A stretch of DNA of 64,000 bases from Promethearchaeia archaeon. GTDB lineage: Archaea; Asgardarchaeota; Lokiarchaeia; Sigyniarchaeales; SOKP01. The notes beneath the pieces were generated by a model that saw only the letters and a list, made by a program, of their open reading frames with translations, ran no database searches and was not told the DNA's origin. Positions within the stretch are counted from its first letter, which is position 1. Each line of letters opens with the position of its first letter. The stretch spans positions 248,001 through 312,000 of the forward strand of contig JAHQWK010000001.1 of assembly GCA_029856145.1 (NCBI GenBank), read 5' to 3'. Made by a program: the position numbers and the translations under genes. Positions 56,076 through 64,000 of this stretch are shown one piece after another.

Positions 56076-56645
56076 ATGCTAGAGAAAAATGTTAAATATG
56101 AACAAGGGGTAATTCATGGTAGATTCCAAGTATTGCATAATGATCATATCAAATATCTCTTAGCAGGTAAACAATTATGCAGGCATCTCGTAGTAGGTAT
56201 TACTAATCCTGATCCTTCCTTGACAAGAGATTCAGAAGCAAATCCCCATAGAAGCTCTCCAATAGCTAATCCATTAACTTACTACGAACGCTATTTAATG
56301 GTACAAGCAGCACTATTAGAGCAAGGCTTAAAATATTCGGAATTTTCTATTGTTCCTTTCCCTATCAACGTTCCAGAATTACTTAAATATTACATTCCGA
56401 TAGATGCTGTTTTCTTTCTAACAATTTATGATGACTGGGGTAGACAAAAAAAACAATATTTTGAATCTTTAGGATTAAAAATTCATGTCTTATGGGAAGT
56501 AACACTCGAGAATAAAGGACTTAGCTCAAATGATATTCGTGAAGATATGATTAAGGATAAACAATGGGAACAGTATGTACCTATAAGTGTGGCAAAACTC
56601 ATGAAAGATTGGGATATTATTAAGAGAATTAAAAAATTCAGTTGA
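56076..56645 (+). CDS. NMN adenylyltransferase-like nucleotidyltransferase
   Basis: The 189-residue protein is a cytidylyltransferase-fold enzyme. The ATP-binding motif is GRFQVLHNDHIKYL near residue 13 (with the HxxH pair), and the C-terminal phosphate motif SSNDIRED lies near residue 159. The overall arrangement resembles archaeal NadM, which makes NAD or deamido-NAD from mononucleotides and ATP. The internal segment NPDPSLTRDSEANPHRSSPI matches adenylyltransferases of the NadM group. The pncB gene at 46371 makes the required mononucleotide, which supports the role. A different nucleotide substrate cannot be excluded. Confidence 0.8.
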   Translation: MLEKNVKYEQGVIHGRFQVLHNDHIKYLLAGKQLCRHLVVGITNPDPSLTRDSEANPHRSSPIANPLTYYERYLMVQAALLEQGLKYSEFSIVPFPINVPELLKYYIPIDAVFFLTIYDDWGRQKKQYFESLGLKIHVLWEVTLENKGLSSNDIREDMIKDKQWEQYVPISVAKLMKDWDIIKRIKKFS

Positions 56646-56752
56646 GAAAATTGGAGAAAAAAAAACTATGAACTTTCGGCATATTTTAAGGCCAAATATA
56701 GGTAATAACAAATAATTATTAATATAACTCTGACTATATAACTATTTAATTA

Positions 56753-57520
56753 TTGGTTTTTGGTGGATACATAATCACTTTATTTATAATTAATCTTGAT
56801 AGAATTCTTGTAATTTACTTAACTCAAGGAATATTGGTAATCTTTTTTTCATTGCTAGCGTATCGAATATTAAAAAGAAAAAGACAACGATTAAACCTAA
56901 TTTTCAGTCTATTCTTTATATGTACAATTATCGGCACTATTTTTAATATGATTTATGCTCCTTTAGATCCAATACAACATGAACCAATTATCAAAATTCT
57001 TAATTTTTTCGCTAATTTCTTTGTTTTTTTTGCTCCAATCTTTATGGTCATTGTTAATTTTATTATATTAGAATCAACTCTAATATTCTCGGTAAAAAGG
57101 CAAAACAGGTATATTTTCTTTTATGGATTTTTAATTTTCTCCGGAATGTTAATATTAATCTTAATACCAGATCCACTAAACATTTTAGGAGTTGCAATTA
57201 CAGATGAGGGAAGACCAGAATGGGGTATAGTTTTTTTCATTTACATGGTTTCAATGCTTACGGGTTTTACATTCATCCCTATCTTTCGCACATCTTTAAA
57301 GATATACAATAGTTTAGAAACAAAAGAATTAAAGAAGAAATGGGTATACTATTTTATTGGTACTTTAGGAGTATTTAGTTGGGGTTATTTTATTTTTATA
57401 ACGAATTACTTTGGACATTATTTCGCCATCTTAAGGTCAATTTCATCAATATATGGAATTTCAATTATTATCTGGGTCTGTTTGATGTATTATGGAATTG
57501 GGTTTAAGTTAAAAAATTAA
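56753..57520 (+). CDS. Seven-helix membrane protein, module copy 1
   Basis: The 255-residue protein starts at TTG 56753 and has about seven helices with a basic loop RILKRKRQRLN (about residue 39) after the first. A conserved core reads VNFIILESTLIFSVKRQNRY (about 102-121). It is a clear paralogue of the protein at 58963: YKVLKRKRQRLN and ESTLIYSVKRQNRY recur there. The fold suggests the 7TM sensor type found at the N-terminus of histidine kinases and of the proteins at 61812-64000, here without a cytosolic domain. It is followed by a GNAT gene after 175 bases. Ligand and signalling route are unknown. Confidence 0.75.
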   Translation: MVFGGYIITLFIINLDRILVIYLTQGILVIFFSLLAYRILKRKRQRLNLIFSLFFICTIIGTIFNMIYAPLDPIQHEPIIKILNFFANFFVFFAPIFMVIVNFIILESTLIFSVKRQNRYIFFYGFLIFSGMLILILIPDPLNILGVAITDEGRPEWGIVFFIYMVSMLTGFTFIPIFRTSLKIYNSLETKELKKKWVYYFIGTLGVFSWGYFIFITNYFGHYFAILRSISSIYGISIIIWVCLMYYGIGFKLKN

Positions 57521-57695
57521 TCGGATTCTATACAAGCTTGTCTTTTTGATATCAATAGTTTGCTTTTTAAATTCAGTTATTCTGAATATAAAATTTACTG
57601 ATAAGATTTCTATTTTTTCACGGGACAAATTAGAAAAATATTAAATATGAAAAGAATTAAACAATAAATGAAAAACTGCTAACAATAGGGAAATT

Positions 57696-58799
57696 ATGCA
57701 AACAACTAGTGAAAATTATTTATTAGACCAAGAAAAACATACTTATTTTCATAGATTTATTGCAAAAAATGGAGAAGAATTTGGATTAAGATTTGGAACT
57801 CCTCGTGATGCAAAAGCTCTTTCTATGATTTTTAAAGAGGTATATGGCTATAAATATGCGTATCCTATCGTTTATGATATAAATCATCTAAAAAGGGAAC
57901 TATCAAACAAAAATAAATTTTGGATTGTAGGTGAATTAACAAATAATCATGAAATTGCTGGTTTTGGATTAATAGAAAAAAAAAGATATATTGCTCATGC
58001 TAGCCAAGCTGTTGCAAAGAAAAAATTTCATGGTTTAGGAATTTTAGCAAAACTTGGTGCGGCCGGTGTGATATATGTTATAAAGATGCCTCAATTCAAA
58101 GATGTGCTAAGACTTGATGGAGAAACTCGAGGATTGAAAATTGGCGCACAAAATCTTATTCGAAATGCAGGGGCGTTTCCTTATGGGTTAATTCCTGCAT
58201 ACATTAATTATGGAGACAAGAGGAAATTTAAAATTGATGAAACGACACCAGTCCCACCACTAAAAGAAGAAGCTGCGTTTCTTTATTCAATTATATTTAA
58301 TAAATTATGGCGTAAAAGAGATAAAAACGTCTATTTATTAAATAATGGGGATTTCATCTTTTTTTATAATTACGTTAAAAAAATGTCTAATAAAATGAAA
58401 AAAGACCGTCTGAATTTAGAAAGGGGTAAGAAAGATAAAGGGTATGAACTTTATGGGTTTTCCAAGGATCTCTATGAAGGGAGAGTGAGTTTGTATGGAT
58501 ATATTAAAGAAAAATCATTGAATAATTTGCTTAAAACTTATCACAATTGGAGAATTTTAGTATGGAGAATCCCTACCACTCAAAATGGGATACATTCAAT
58601 GTCCCTTGCTCTTGAAAAAGGATTTAATATAGTTGGATATGATATAGGTTTTAATAATATAAATTGGACTTTATTTGATTCAGTTATACTCGCATACTAT
58701 CCCAACGGGGGCTCTCACGTTTTAAAAGTAAAATGTATGGATGAGAATAGACCTCTTCTTAATAAGATTAGAGAAATATTTTTTTCTCGTGTCAATTGA
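57696..58799 (+). CDS. GNAT-family acetyltransferase, module copy 1
   Basis: The 367-residue protein has a GNAT domain in its first half: LRFGTPRDAKALSMIFKEVY near residue 28, the acetyl-CoA-binding KKFHGLGILAKLGAAG near 109 (family pattern R/Q-x-x-G-x-G/A) and RNAGAFPYG near 152. The second half, with WRIPTTQNGIHSMSLALEKG near 290 and FNIVGYDIGFNN after it, looks like a second, degenerate GNAT fold. It would acetylate an unknown amine. It is paralogous to the protein at 59885 over its whole length. A conserved motif TTTTTTCACGGGACAAA lies about 72 bases before its ATG. Confidence 0.82.
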   Translation: MQTTSENYLLDQEKHTYFHRFIAKNGEEFGLRFGTPRDAKALSMIFKEVYGYKYAYPIVYDINHLKRELSNKNKFWIVGELTNNHEIAGFGLIEKKRYIAHASQAVAKKKFHGLGILAKLGAAGVIYVIKMPQFKDVLRLDGETRGLKIGAQNLIRNAGAFPYGLIPAYINYGDKRKFKIDETTPVPPLKEEAAFLYSIIFNKLWRKRDKNVYLLNNGDFIFFYNYVKKMSNKMKKDRLNLERGKKDKGYELYGFSKDLYEGRVSLYGYIKEKSLNNLLKTYHNWRILVWRIPTTQNGIHSMSLALEKGFNIVGYDIGFNNINWTLFDSVILAYYPNGGSHVLKVKCMDENRPLLNKIREIFFSRVN

Positions 58800-58962
58800 T
58801 TACGCCTTTAATTTACTTAATCATTAAAATTTCTGTTATATATAATTATAGCGATTTTTTGAATTAAAATTTGGTTAAATATTTGTTATTAAAGCGATTA
58901 GAATATAGTTATATATTTATGAGCAAATATTATACTACCTATAAAAATTAATAATAATCTTA

Positions 58963-59724
58963 TTGGTGGAAAAAACGTCATATCAAGCTGAAATACCGAG
59001 AATTATAATGGTTTATGTGTTTTTGGGAATTTTAGTACTCTATTTTTCAATAATTACTTATAAAGTTTTAAAGAGAAAAAGGCAACGTTTAAATTTTGTT
59101 ATTAGTGGTTTTTTTGTCAGTATATCCATTGGGTTTATTTTAAATATGGCATATGCAGCCATGACTGATAGAATAACTATTCTAATTCTTAATTTCTTAA
59201 CTAATTACTTCATATTTTTTGGACCAGTCTTTCTACTTATTGTAAATATGATAATATTAGAATCAACTCTTATTTATTCTGTAAAAAGACAAAATAGGTA
59301 TATATTATTTTATGGAATCTTGCTCTTCGCAGGGATGTTAATATTAGTCTTATTAGGAGAAATATTTGATACTCCTAATGTACCATTTTTAGGAGTCCAA
59401 ATAATTAATAACGCACCAAAATGGGGGCCTTTATTTTTTGCCTATGTAGTTTCAATTATGTCTATTTTTACACTTATTCCAATAAATTATACAAATTTTA
59501 AAATCTACTTCCAGTTTGAAACAAAGGCATTGAAAAGAAAGTGGTTTTTCTATTTATTTGGCTTTTTAGGATTAACAGTGATTTTATATTTTAGTATTAT
59601 ATTTAATCTTTTGGATGCTATTATTTATGCTGATGTTAGATTAATAATAACTCTATCAATAAGTAGTGTAATAATCTGGGGTTATATGATGTATTATGGG
59701 ATTGGAATTGAATTAAAGAAGTAA
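58963..59724 (+). CDS. Seven-helix membrane protein, module copy 2
   Basis: The 253-residue paralogue of the 56753 protein begins at TTG 58963 (GTG 58966 is the alternative). Seven helices and the same landmarks are conserved: YKVLKRKRQRLN near residue 30, ILESTLIYSVKRQNRYIL near 104, a WG segment before helix five and the C-terminal MYYGIGIELKK. The copies are similar through most of the protein but differ in the N-terminal residues and the extracellular loop. Both start sites sit in the same taTTGGT context. Function unknown; probably membrane sensing or scaffold for the GNAT protein. Confidence 0.75.
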   Translation: MVEKTSYQAEIPRIIMVYVFLGILVLYFSIITYKVLKRKRQRLNFVISGFFVSISIGFILNMAYAAMTDRITILILNFLTNYFIFFGPVFLLIVNMIILESTLIYSVKRQNRYILFYGILLFAGMLILVLLGEIFDTPNVPFLGVQIINNAPKWGPLFFAYVVSIMSIFTLIPINYTNFKIYFQFETKALKRKWFFYLFGFLGLTVILYFSIIFNLLDAIIYADVRLIITLSISSVIIWGYMMYYGIGIELKK

Positions 59725-59799
59725 TGCCTTAACCTTTTTTCTTGAATTTAATAATTCGCGTTATTTTTCAGAATCTTTATTCTGTAACTTATTTTTAAT

Positions 59800-59817
59800 T
59801 TTTTTCACGTGAAAAAA
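59800..59817. promoter_or_regulatory. Perfect palindrome upstream of GNAT copy 2
   Basis: TTTTTTCACGTGAAAAAA is an 18-bp perfect palindrome, centred 76 bases before the ATG at 59885. The copy-1 gene carries the related TTTTTTCACGGGACAAA at 57613-57629, at almost the same distance from its ATG, and both are followed by a TAGAAAA element. The site is conserved through the duplication and is a candidate operator. Confidence 0.5.
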
Positions 59818-59884
59818 TAGAAAATTTTATATTATGCTCCGAGAAGAATTAATTAACTAGTTAAAAATAGATCGGGATATTAGG

Positions 59885-60982
59885 ATGGCAACCATCATTA
59901 AAAAAGGATTAGATCTTCAAGAAGAGGATGCTTATTTTCAAAAATCTAAATTTAAAAATGGACAGGAATATGGATTAAGGTTTGCTATTCCAAAAGATGC
60001 TACAATTATCTCATCTCTGTTCAAAGAAAGCTATAATTATGAATATCCTTATCCTTATGTTTACGATATCGAACTTTTAAAAAAGGACATTTCAAAACCT
60101 AATAAATTTTGGGTCCTAAGCGATTTATTAGAAAATAAAGTGACTGTTGGCTGTGCCTTAGTCGATAAAGAAAGATACATCGCCCATGCTGGGTGTTTAA
60201 TTGTGAAGAAAGATTTTCGGAGGCAAGGAATTACAAAAAATTTGGCAGCAGCAGGGCTTTTAACAGTTACAAAAATGCCTCAATTTAAAGATGTTTTAAG
60301 ACTTAATGTTGAAGTTCGTGCTCCATTAACTCAAGTTCAAACTTCTGCTCAAAATGCGGGGGCAATACCTTATGGTATAATACCTAGTCACATTAAATTA
60401 ACAGATAACAGATATTTTGATATTAATGATAATAAGCCATGTTCCCCCCAAAATGAAGAATTCAGTACAGTACTTTATTCAATGATTTTTAGAAACCTAT
60501 GGAAGAAAAGAGACAAAAATGTGTTTCTATTAGATAATGAAGATTTAATCTTCTTATATGAATATATTAGAAGTCAAGCTAAAAAAATGAAAGACGATAC
60601 ATTAATCCTTAAAAACAAGAAAAGGAGTAAAGGATATGAACTTTATGGTGTTTCTAAAGATTATTATTTGGCACATGTGAAATTATTTGGCTATATTAAA
60701 GAAAAATCTCTTAATCATTTATTAAATACTTATAGGAATTGGCGAATGATCCTATGGAAAGTTCCGACTACTGAAAATGGAATATCTTCGATGTCTATAG
60801 CCTTAAAAAAAGGATTTAAAGTGGTGGGTTATGATATTGGGTTTAATAACATAAATTGGACCTTATTTGATTCAATTATACTAGCATACTATCCTAATGG
60901 AAATTACGTGTTGTCAGATATAAATTGTTCAGATACAATAAAACCTCTTTTTAACAGGATAAAGAAACAATTTAAGACTTAG
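59885..60982 (+). CDS. GNAT-family acetyltransferase, module copy 2
   Basis: The 365-residue protein is the paralogue of the 57696 protein. It keeps LRFAIPKDATIISSLFKESY near residue 30, the acetyl-CoA loop KKDFRRQGITKNLAAAG near 109, GYELYGVSKDYY near 251 and the C-terminal KVPTTENGISSMSIALKKG near 285 with VVGYDIGFNNINWTLFDS following. Divergence is greatest around residues 150-200, perhaps reflecting a different substrate. No catalytic residue can be named with certainty. It ends the duplicated block and is followed by the convergent longin-like gene. Confidence 0.82.
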   Translation: MATIIKKGLDLQEEDAYFQKSKFKNGQEYGLRFAIPKDATIISSLFKESYNYEYPYPYVYDIELLKKDISKPNKFWVLSDLLENKVTVGCALVDKERYIAHAGCLIVKKDFRRQGITKNLAAAGLLTVTKMPQFKDVLRLNVEVRAPLTQVQTSAQNAGAIPYGIIPSHIKLTDNRYFDINDNKPCSPQNEEFSTVLYSMIFRNLWKKRDKNVFLLDNEDLIFLYEYIRSQAKKMKDDTLILKNKKRSKGYELYGVSKDYYLAHVKLFGYIKEKSLNHLLNTYRNWRMILWKVPTTENGISSMSIALKKGFKVVGYDIGFNNINWTLFDSIILAYYPNGNYVLSDINCSDTIKPLFNRIKKQFKT

Positions 60983-61087
60983 ATTTAACAATTACCAACT
61001 GTTAATTAAAATTCTCAAATGAACTTATTAAAAAATTATCAAAAAGTACTGAAAAATAGCTGATCTCGTTAAATTTTCATTCTTTAA

Positions 61088-61543
61088 TCATGATAATAGC
61101 GAAATCACTTTTTCTTCAAAAGTTTGAGTACCTGTTCCAAAAATTTTAGTGAGGGATTGTTTAAAAGGTTCAAATTGGCCAACTTTCGTAAGATTAGAGC
61201 CATCAAAATGAGAAATAAATCTTTTTAAAAACTTTTCCAATAAGGGTAAAATTGATTTTTTTAAATACTTCTCAAGTCTATAATCTTTATCCAAAACTAT
61301 GAAAGCAACAATTTCCTGAACATCTCTAAATAAATCTTTTATTGTACCTTTCTTAAAAATTATTGAATATTTATCACTTTCAAAATATTCTACTGGTTCC
61401 ATCAAACATTCGGCAAAACTCAAGAGCCCACTCATTAATCCACTTGAACAAACTAAATTAGTTTGACTTTTACTAGCTCTATGATAGCTGATGAATATAA
61501 TGGGAATTCCATGGAAGATTATACCGGCTTCTCGAATCAACAT
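61088..61543 (-). CDS. Stand-alone longin/roadblock-like protein
   Basis: The 151-residue protein has the strand-strand-helix-strand-strand-strand-helix order expected of longin or roadblock folds: GIPIIFISYHR (12-22), a helix SGLMSGLLSFAECLMEPVEY (34-53), YSIIFKKGTIKD, then IVAFIVLDKDYRLEKYLKKS and a long C-terminal helix. The same order occurs in the cytosolic parts of the membrane proteins at 61812 and 62946. Asgard archaea carry many such proteins, often linked to small GTPases. No GTPase is adjacent here. The family call is by pattern only. Confidence 0.6.
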   Translation of the reverse strand: MLIREAGIIFHGIPIIFISYHRASKSQTNLVCSSGLMSGLLSFAECLMEPVEYFESDKYSIIFKKGTIKDLFRDVQEIVAFIVLDKDYRLEKYLKKSILPLLEKFLKRFISHFDGSNLTKVGQFEPFKQSLTKIFGTGTQTFEEKVISLLS

Positions 61544-61584
61544 AATGAATTCTGAAGTAAATTAAACCAAATCGCTGTTACGGA

Positions 61585-61600
61585 TATTCTTATAAGAATA
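61585..61600. promoter_or_regulatory. Perfect 16-bp palindrome before the longin-like gene
   Basis: TATTCTTATAAGAATA ends about 42 bases before the ATG at 61543 on the minus strand. It may be an operator or overlap the TATA element. The remaining part of 61544-61811 holds no gene. Confidence 0.4.
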
Positions 61601-61811
61601 CTCCTAATATTCGACAAAATTCTCATATATAAATATAAGTCTTTTCGAACATATTTCGTCGCGATAGTACAATATTAATGCTAAACAGAAAATACGTCGA
61701 ATAAAAAAATTCTCTCAATAAAATATCTCTGAAAAGAATTTTATAGGATTTTAAAAAAAATTTTGTTTCAAATTATACTAAAATAGGGTTTTATTGCAAC
61801 TAATAGCACAT

Positions 61812-62942
61812 TTATGTTGAAAAAATCTCATCAATGATATTTTTAACTGGGTAAAATACAGTTAAATCTCCATTCCAATTAATCAAAATGTTATTATATA
61901 TTTCTTCAACCTTCAGAACTAATCTTTTTAGATTATATGTAAAATATTTCAATTCCTCTTTACTAATTAAAATTCCTGTAATATAATTGGCAGAAAAAAC
62001 ATTTACTATTTTTCTTTTTTTCTTTATAACAGAAATTTCATTAGGTTTGCCATGAATCAATTCATTAAGCATGATATTCATAGAAGCTAAAGCTCCAGAT
62101 ATAAATTGCTTTTCTAAAATTTCAGTATTCTCCATAAAGGAATAATTATATAAACAAATTCCATTTTTATTCAAGATATATATACTTTCAATTTTATCTT
62201 GCCAGTCATATTCAAAGAATGAAGGAATTTTTCTAAAAAAAATGAAGATAAAGCCAATAGCTATTAGTTGGAGGAGGATTCCTATAAATCGAACTAAAAG
62301 GTTTAAATTTTCAAGAAGTAGATCCATCGAAAGAATATATCCCACTAATATAAGTAGGATTGTAAGTGTCATTTTTAGGGCTCCCTTAGGGAGTATATTT
62401 TGTTTTTTCGATTTTTTACCAAAATCTATAACATAAATTATAAAAAACAAAATAAATAAAGGAAAAGACAGAAATGAAAGCACATTAATGATTTCTAAAT
62501 TAATGAAGAATATGACTATAAAAATTAATAATTGAATTAAAAAACAAGTGGTAAAAAAAAATCTTTTGAATAAGAATTTTTTATATTTTTCCATGAATAA
62601 CGTAAAAAATAAGGTACTTAACATTATTGATAGAAATCCAAAATTTAATAAAAGACTTCTAAAACTCCCAATGGTCCATAGAAAAAAAGGAGAAATGATA
62701 AGATCACTAGAGTAGTAGTCACCTAATAAAAAGAAGAACCTCATTAATGAAAATCCGCTAAATAATGCGAAAAATCCTAAATCTTGAGAATTTTTAAGTG
62801 GCTTTGGCTGTTTTTTATATTTGATTAAAAATAGTAGACCTAATTCAAAAGATAAGAATATGAAAATCCAATCCATTACTAAGGATAAAAATCTATGTGG
62901 ACCAATAATAGGAAATTCTGTAAATAAAATATTAATCATCAT
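61812..62942 (-). CDS. 7TM protein fused to a longin/roadblock-like domain
   Basis: The 376-residue protein has about seven helices up to residue 235, then the linker IPSFFEYDWQDK and a cytosolic domain of about 130 residues with IESIYILNKNGICLYNYSF, the helix FISGALASMNIMLNELIHG and the strands of ISVIKKKRKIVNVFSANYIT, ending in a long helix. The domain matches the stand-alone protein at 61088 by pattern and the neighbour at 62946 by sequence. It could be a receptor that signals through a longin-type dimer instead of a kinase. Its ATG lies 3 bases after the stop of the upstream paralogue, so both are made together. Confidence 0.7.
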   Translation of the reverse strand: MMINILFTEFPIIGPHRFLSLVMDWIFIFLSFELGLLFLIKYKKQPKPLKNSQDLGFFALFSGFSLMRFFFLLGDYYSSDLIISPFFLWTIGSFRSLLLNFGFLSIMLSTLFFTLFMEKYKKFLFKRFFFTTCFLIQLLIFIVIFFINLEIINVLSFLSFPLFILFFIIYVIDFGKKSKKQNILPKGALKMTLTILLILVGYILSMDLLLENLNLLVRFIGILLQLIAIGFIFIFFRKIPSFFEYDWQDKIESIYILNKNGICLYNYSFMENTEILEKQFISGALASMNIMLNELIHGKPNEISVIKKKRKIVNVFSANYITGILISKEELKYFTYNLKRLVLKVEEIYNNILINWNGDLTVFYPVKNIIDEIFST

Positions 62943-62945
62943 CCA

Positions 62946-64000
62946 TTATTGTAAAATTCTATTAATAATAACTTCAAAACTCGAAAATAATTTTCCTTGA
63001 TCGCCCTTTAAATCCTCCAAATCTAATAAAATCTCTTTAAAAAAAGACTCAAATTTAATTCTTATAGATTTTAGAAGATGATGAGTACTACTTAAATCCC
63101 TTTTTACAACTAAAATATATGTTATATGAGAAGGATTCAATCCATATTCTAAGAACATATGAAAATCTCCTTTCTTTATTTTATTTATTTTTTCTTTTAT
63201 GGTACCTGTGATAATTGTAATAATACTTTCGATTCCCATTATTCCTTTAGAAAACAGTATCTCATTATTATATAAATGATTTTGACTTATTTTACTATTA
63301 TTTTCAAGTTTTTCAATAAAATTATAACTATAAATGCAACTTTTGTTGTGTTGATTAATTATAAATAATTTTAAGAGGTTGTTTCTCCATTCAAATTCAT
63401 AAAATGGAGGAAAGTCATAAACAGAAAAGAAGATAATAATGAAACCCGTCAATAATTCACCTACTCCTGTGAAATATATTATTTCATTAATAACTGGAGG
63501 TAAAACACCCAAACCAACCAATGAAGCAAAAACTAATGCAAATAAACTTACAATTGCTCCAATGAGAAATAATTTAAACTTTTTCCTGATACTACCTATT
63601 GATTTTTTAATCAAAATTAATTGAAATCTGATTATATATAATCCATTTAAAACAACAAATAAGATGCTTAAAATAAAAATTGGTGAACCTAGGTAAGGTA
63701 CTAATAAAATCATAACAATAGGTATGATATTAAAGATCATCAAGATTTTAGCAATATTTAGATTTATTATAATTGAAAAATCCTTTCTAATTATGAAAAT
63801 GGAGACGCTAAAAGTAGAAAAAAAAGCAAAAAACCAACCCATTCTTGAAAAGAGTTCATATAAAATTCTATCTTCAATGAAATTCCTTGATATTTGTATT
63901 AGTAATGGACCTAAAATTATGAACAAAACAAATGACCCAAATGCTAGTAATACTCTATTTAAGGGAAGAGTTATATCTTGAATTTTGCGATATTGGAAAA
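62946..64000 (-). CDS. 7TM protein with longin/roadblock-like domain, 5' end outside window
   Basis: The frame is open to the window edge: upstream of the TTG at 63926 it continues as KIQDITLPLNRVLLAFGSFV without a stop, so the true start lies beyond 64000. At least six helices are visible. Then comes the linker FPPFYEFEWRNNLLKLFIIN, paralogous to the EYDWQDKIES linker of the next gene, and a cytosolic domain with KSCIYSYNFIEKL, the helix ILFSKGIMGIESIITIITG, strands GDFHMFLEYG and THITYILVVKRD and a C-terminal helix. The pair is a tandem duplication. Function unknown; a membrane sensor or trafficking role is inference. Confidence 0.7.
   Translation of the reverse strand, partial: FQYRKIQDITLPLNRVLLAFGSFVLFIILGPLLIQISRNFIEDRILYELFSRMGWFFAFFSTFSVSIFIIRKDFSIIINLNIAKILMIFNIIPIVMILLVPYLGSPIFILSILFVVLNGLYIIRFQLILIKKSIGSIRKKFKLFLIGAIVSLFALVFASLVGLGVLPPVINEIIYFTGVGELLTGFIIIFFSVYDFPPFYEFEWRNNLLKLFIINQHNKSCIYSYNFIEKLENNSKISQNHLYNNEILFSKGIMGIESIITIITGTIKEKINKIKKGDFHMFLEYGLNPSHITYILVVKRDLSSTHHLLKSIRIKFESFFKEILLDLEDLKGDQGKLFSSFEVIINRILQ

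Larger units (their letters stand above)
56753..60982 (+). repeat. Tandem duplication of a 7TM + GNAT two-gene module
   Basis: Block 1 (56753-58799) and block 2 (58963-60982) have the same gene order, gene lengths (255/253 and 367/365 residues), TTG starts for the 7TM gene and spacing of about 160-175 bases between the genes. Protein similarity runs over the full lengths while the DNA has diverged, so the duplication is not recent. Confidence 0.85.

Noticed and set aside
63724..63981. 85-codon plus-strand frame near the window end
   Set aside because: It lies opposite a minus-strand gene that is open to the window edge and has a clear paralogue next to it.

Overview
The window looks like a chromosomal contig from an archaeon, most probably an Asgard archaeon of the Lokiarchaeia type. 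Pointers are the very AT-rich base composition, an active family-B DNA polymerase together with the catalytically dead archaeal PolB2 paralogue, a radical-SAM enzyme of the tetraether lipid synthase type, a Pit/PhoU/DUF47 phosphate locus, a tRNA whose D-arm carries an intron-like insertion, frequent TTG starts, and several seven-helix membrane proteins ending in a longin/roadblock-like domain. The Asgard placement is inference: no ribosomal or other marker gene lies in the window. No CRISPR array, rRNA gene, phage or intact insertion sequence was seen.

Layout. 1-7.6 kb: end of a membrane protein gene, a zinc-ribbon/coiled-coil protein, two small Cys-rich genes each broken by one stop codon, a degenerate amidohydrolase, the inactivated PolB2 with its 90-residue upstream partner, and a GyrI-like protein. 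7.6-16 kb: an acyl-CoA ligase and a complete branched-chain-amino-acid-type ABC importer (binding protein, two permeases, two ATPases) whose operon ends in a HEAT-repeat protein. 16.2-25.2 kb: one gene of about 9 kb for a nearly 3000-residue polytopic membrane protein, the most striking object here. 25-31 kb: GH4 glycosidase, an MFS carrier, a structured hairpin in front of a tiny gene, an aminotransferase relic, a ferredoxin-type protein and a metallo-beta-lactamase-fold protein. 31.4-37 kb: phosphate locus (AbrB-PhoU, DUF47, Pit, DUF47) plus an alkaline-phosphatase-superfamily enzyme whose true 5' end lies upstream of its first ATG. 37-46 kb: M42 peptidase, tRNA-Thr, active PolB with PCNA-binding motifs at both ends, a cytochrome-b-like membrane protein, a dolichol-kinase-like enzyme and the Tes-like radical-SAM protein. 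46-56.7 kb: nicotinate phosphoribosyltransferase, an SDR and a decayed SDR copy, a SWIM protein, TetR with a candidate operator, an epoxide-hydrolase-like protein, a membrane-bound PHP protein, Mre11-like nuclease and an NMN adenylyltransferase-like protein. 56.7-64 kb: a tandemly duplicated two-gene module (seven-helix membrane protein plus GNAT acetyltransferase), then a stand-alone longin/roadblock-like protein and two seven-helix proteins fused to the same kind of domain.

How genes may work together. The Liv-type importer probably supplies amino-acid-like or organic-acid substrates. The phosphate genes form a scavenging and uptake unit. PncB and the NadM-like enzyme could serve NAD salvage. 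The seven-helix/GNAT and seven-helix/longin genes look like a membrane sensory or trafficking cluster expanded by local duplication. The giant membrane protein, built from recurring two-helix units, and the duplicated seven-helix modules are the best candidates for undescribed biology.
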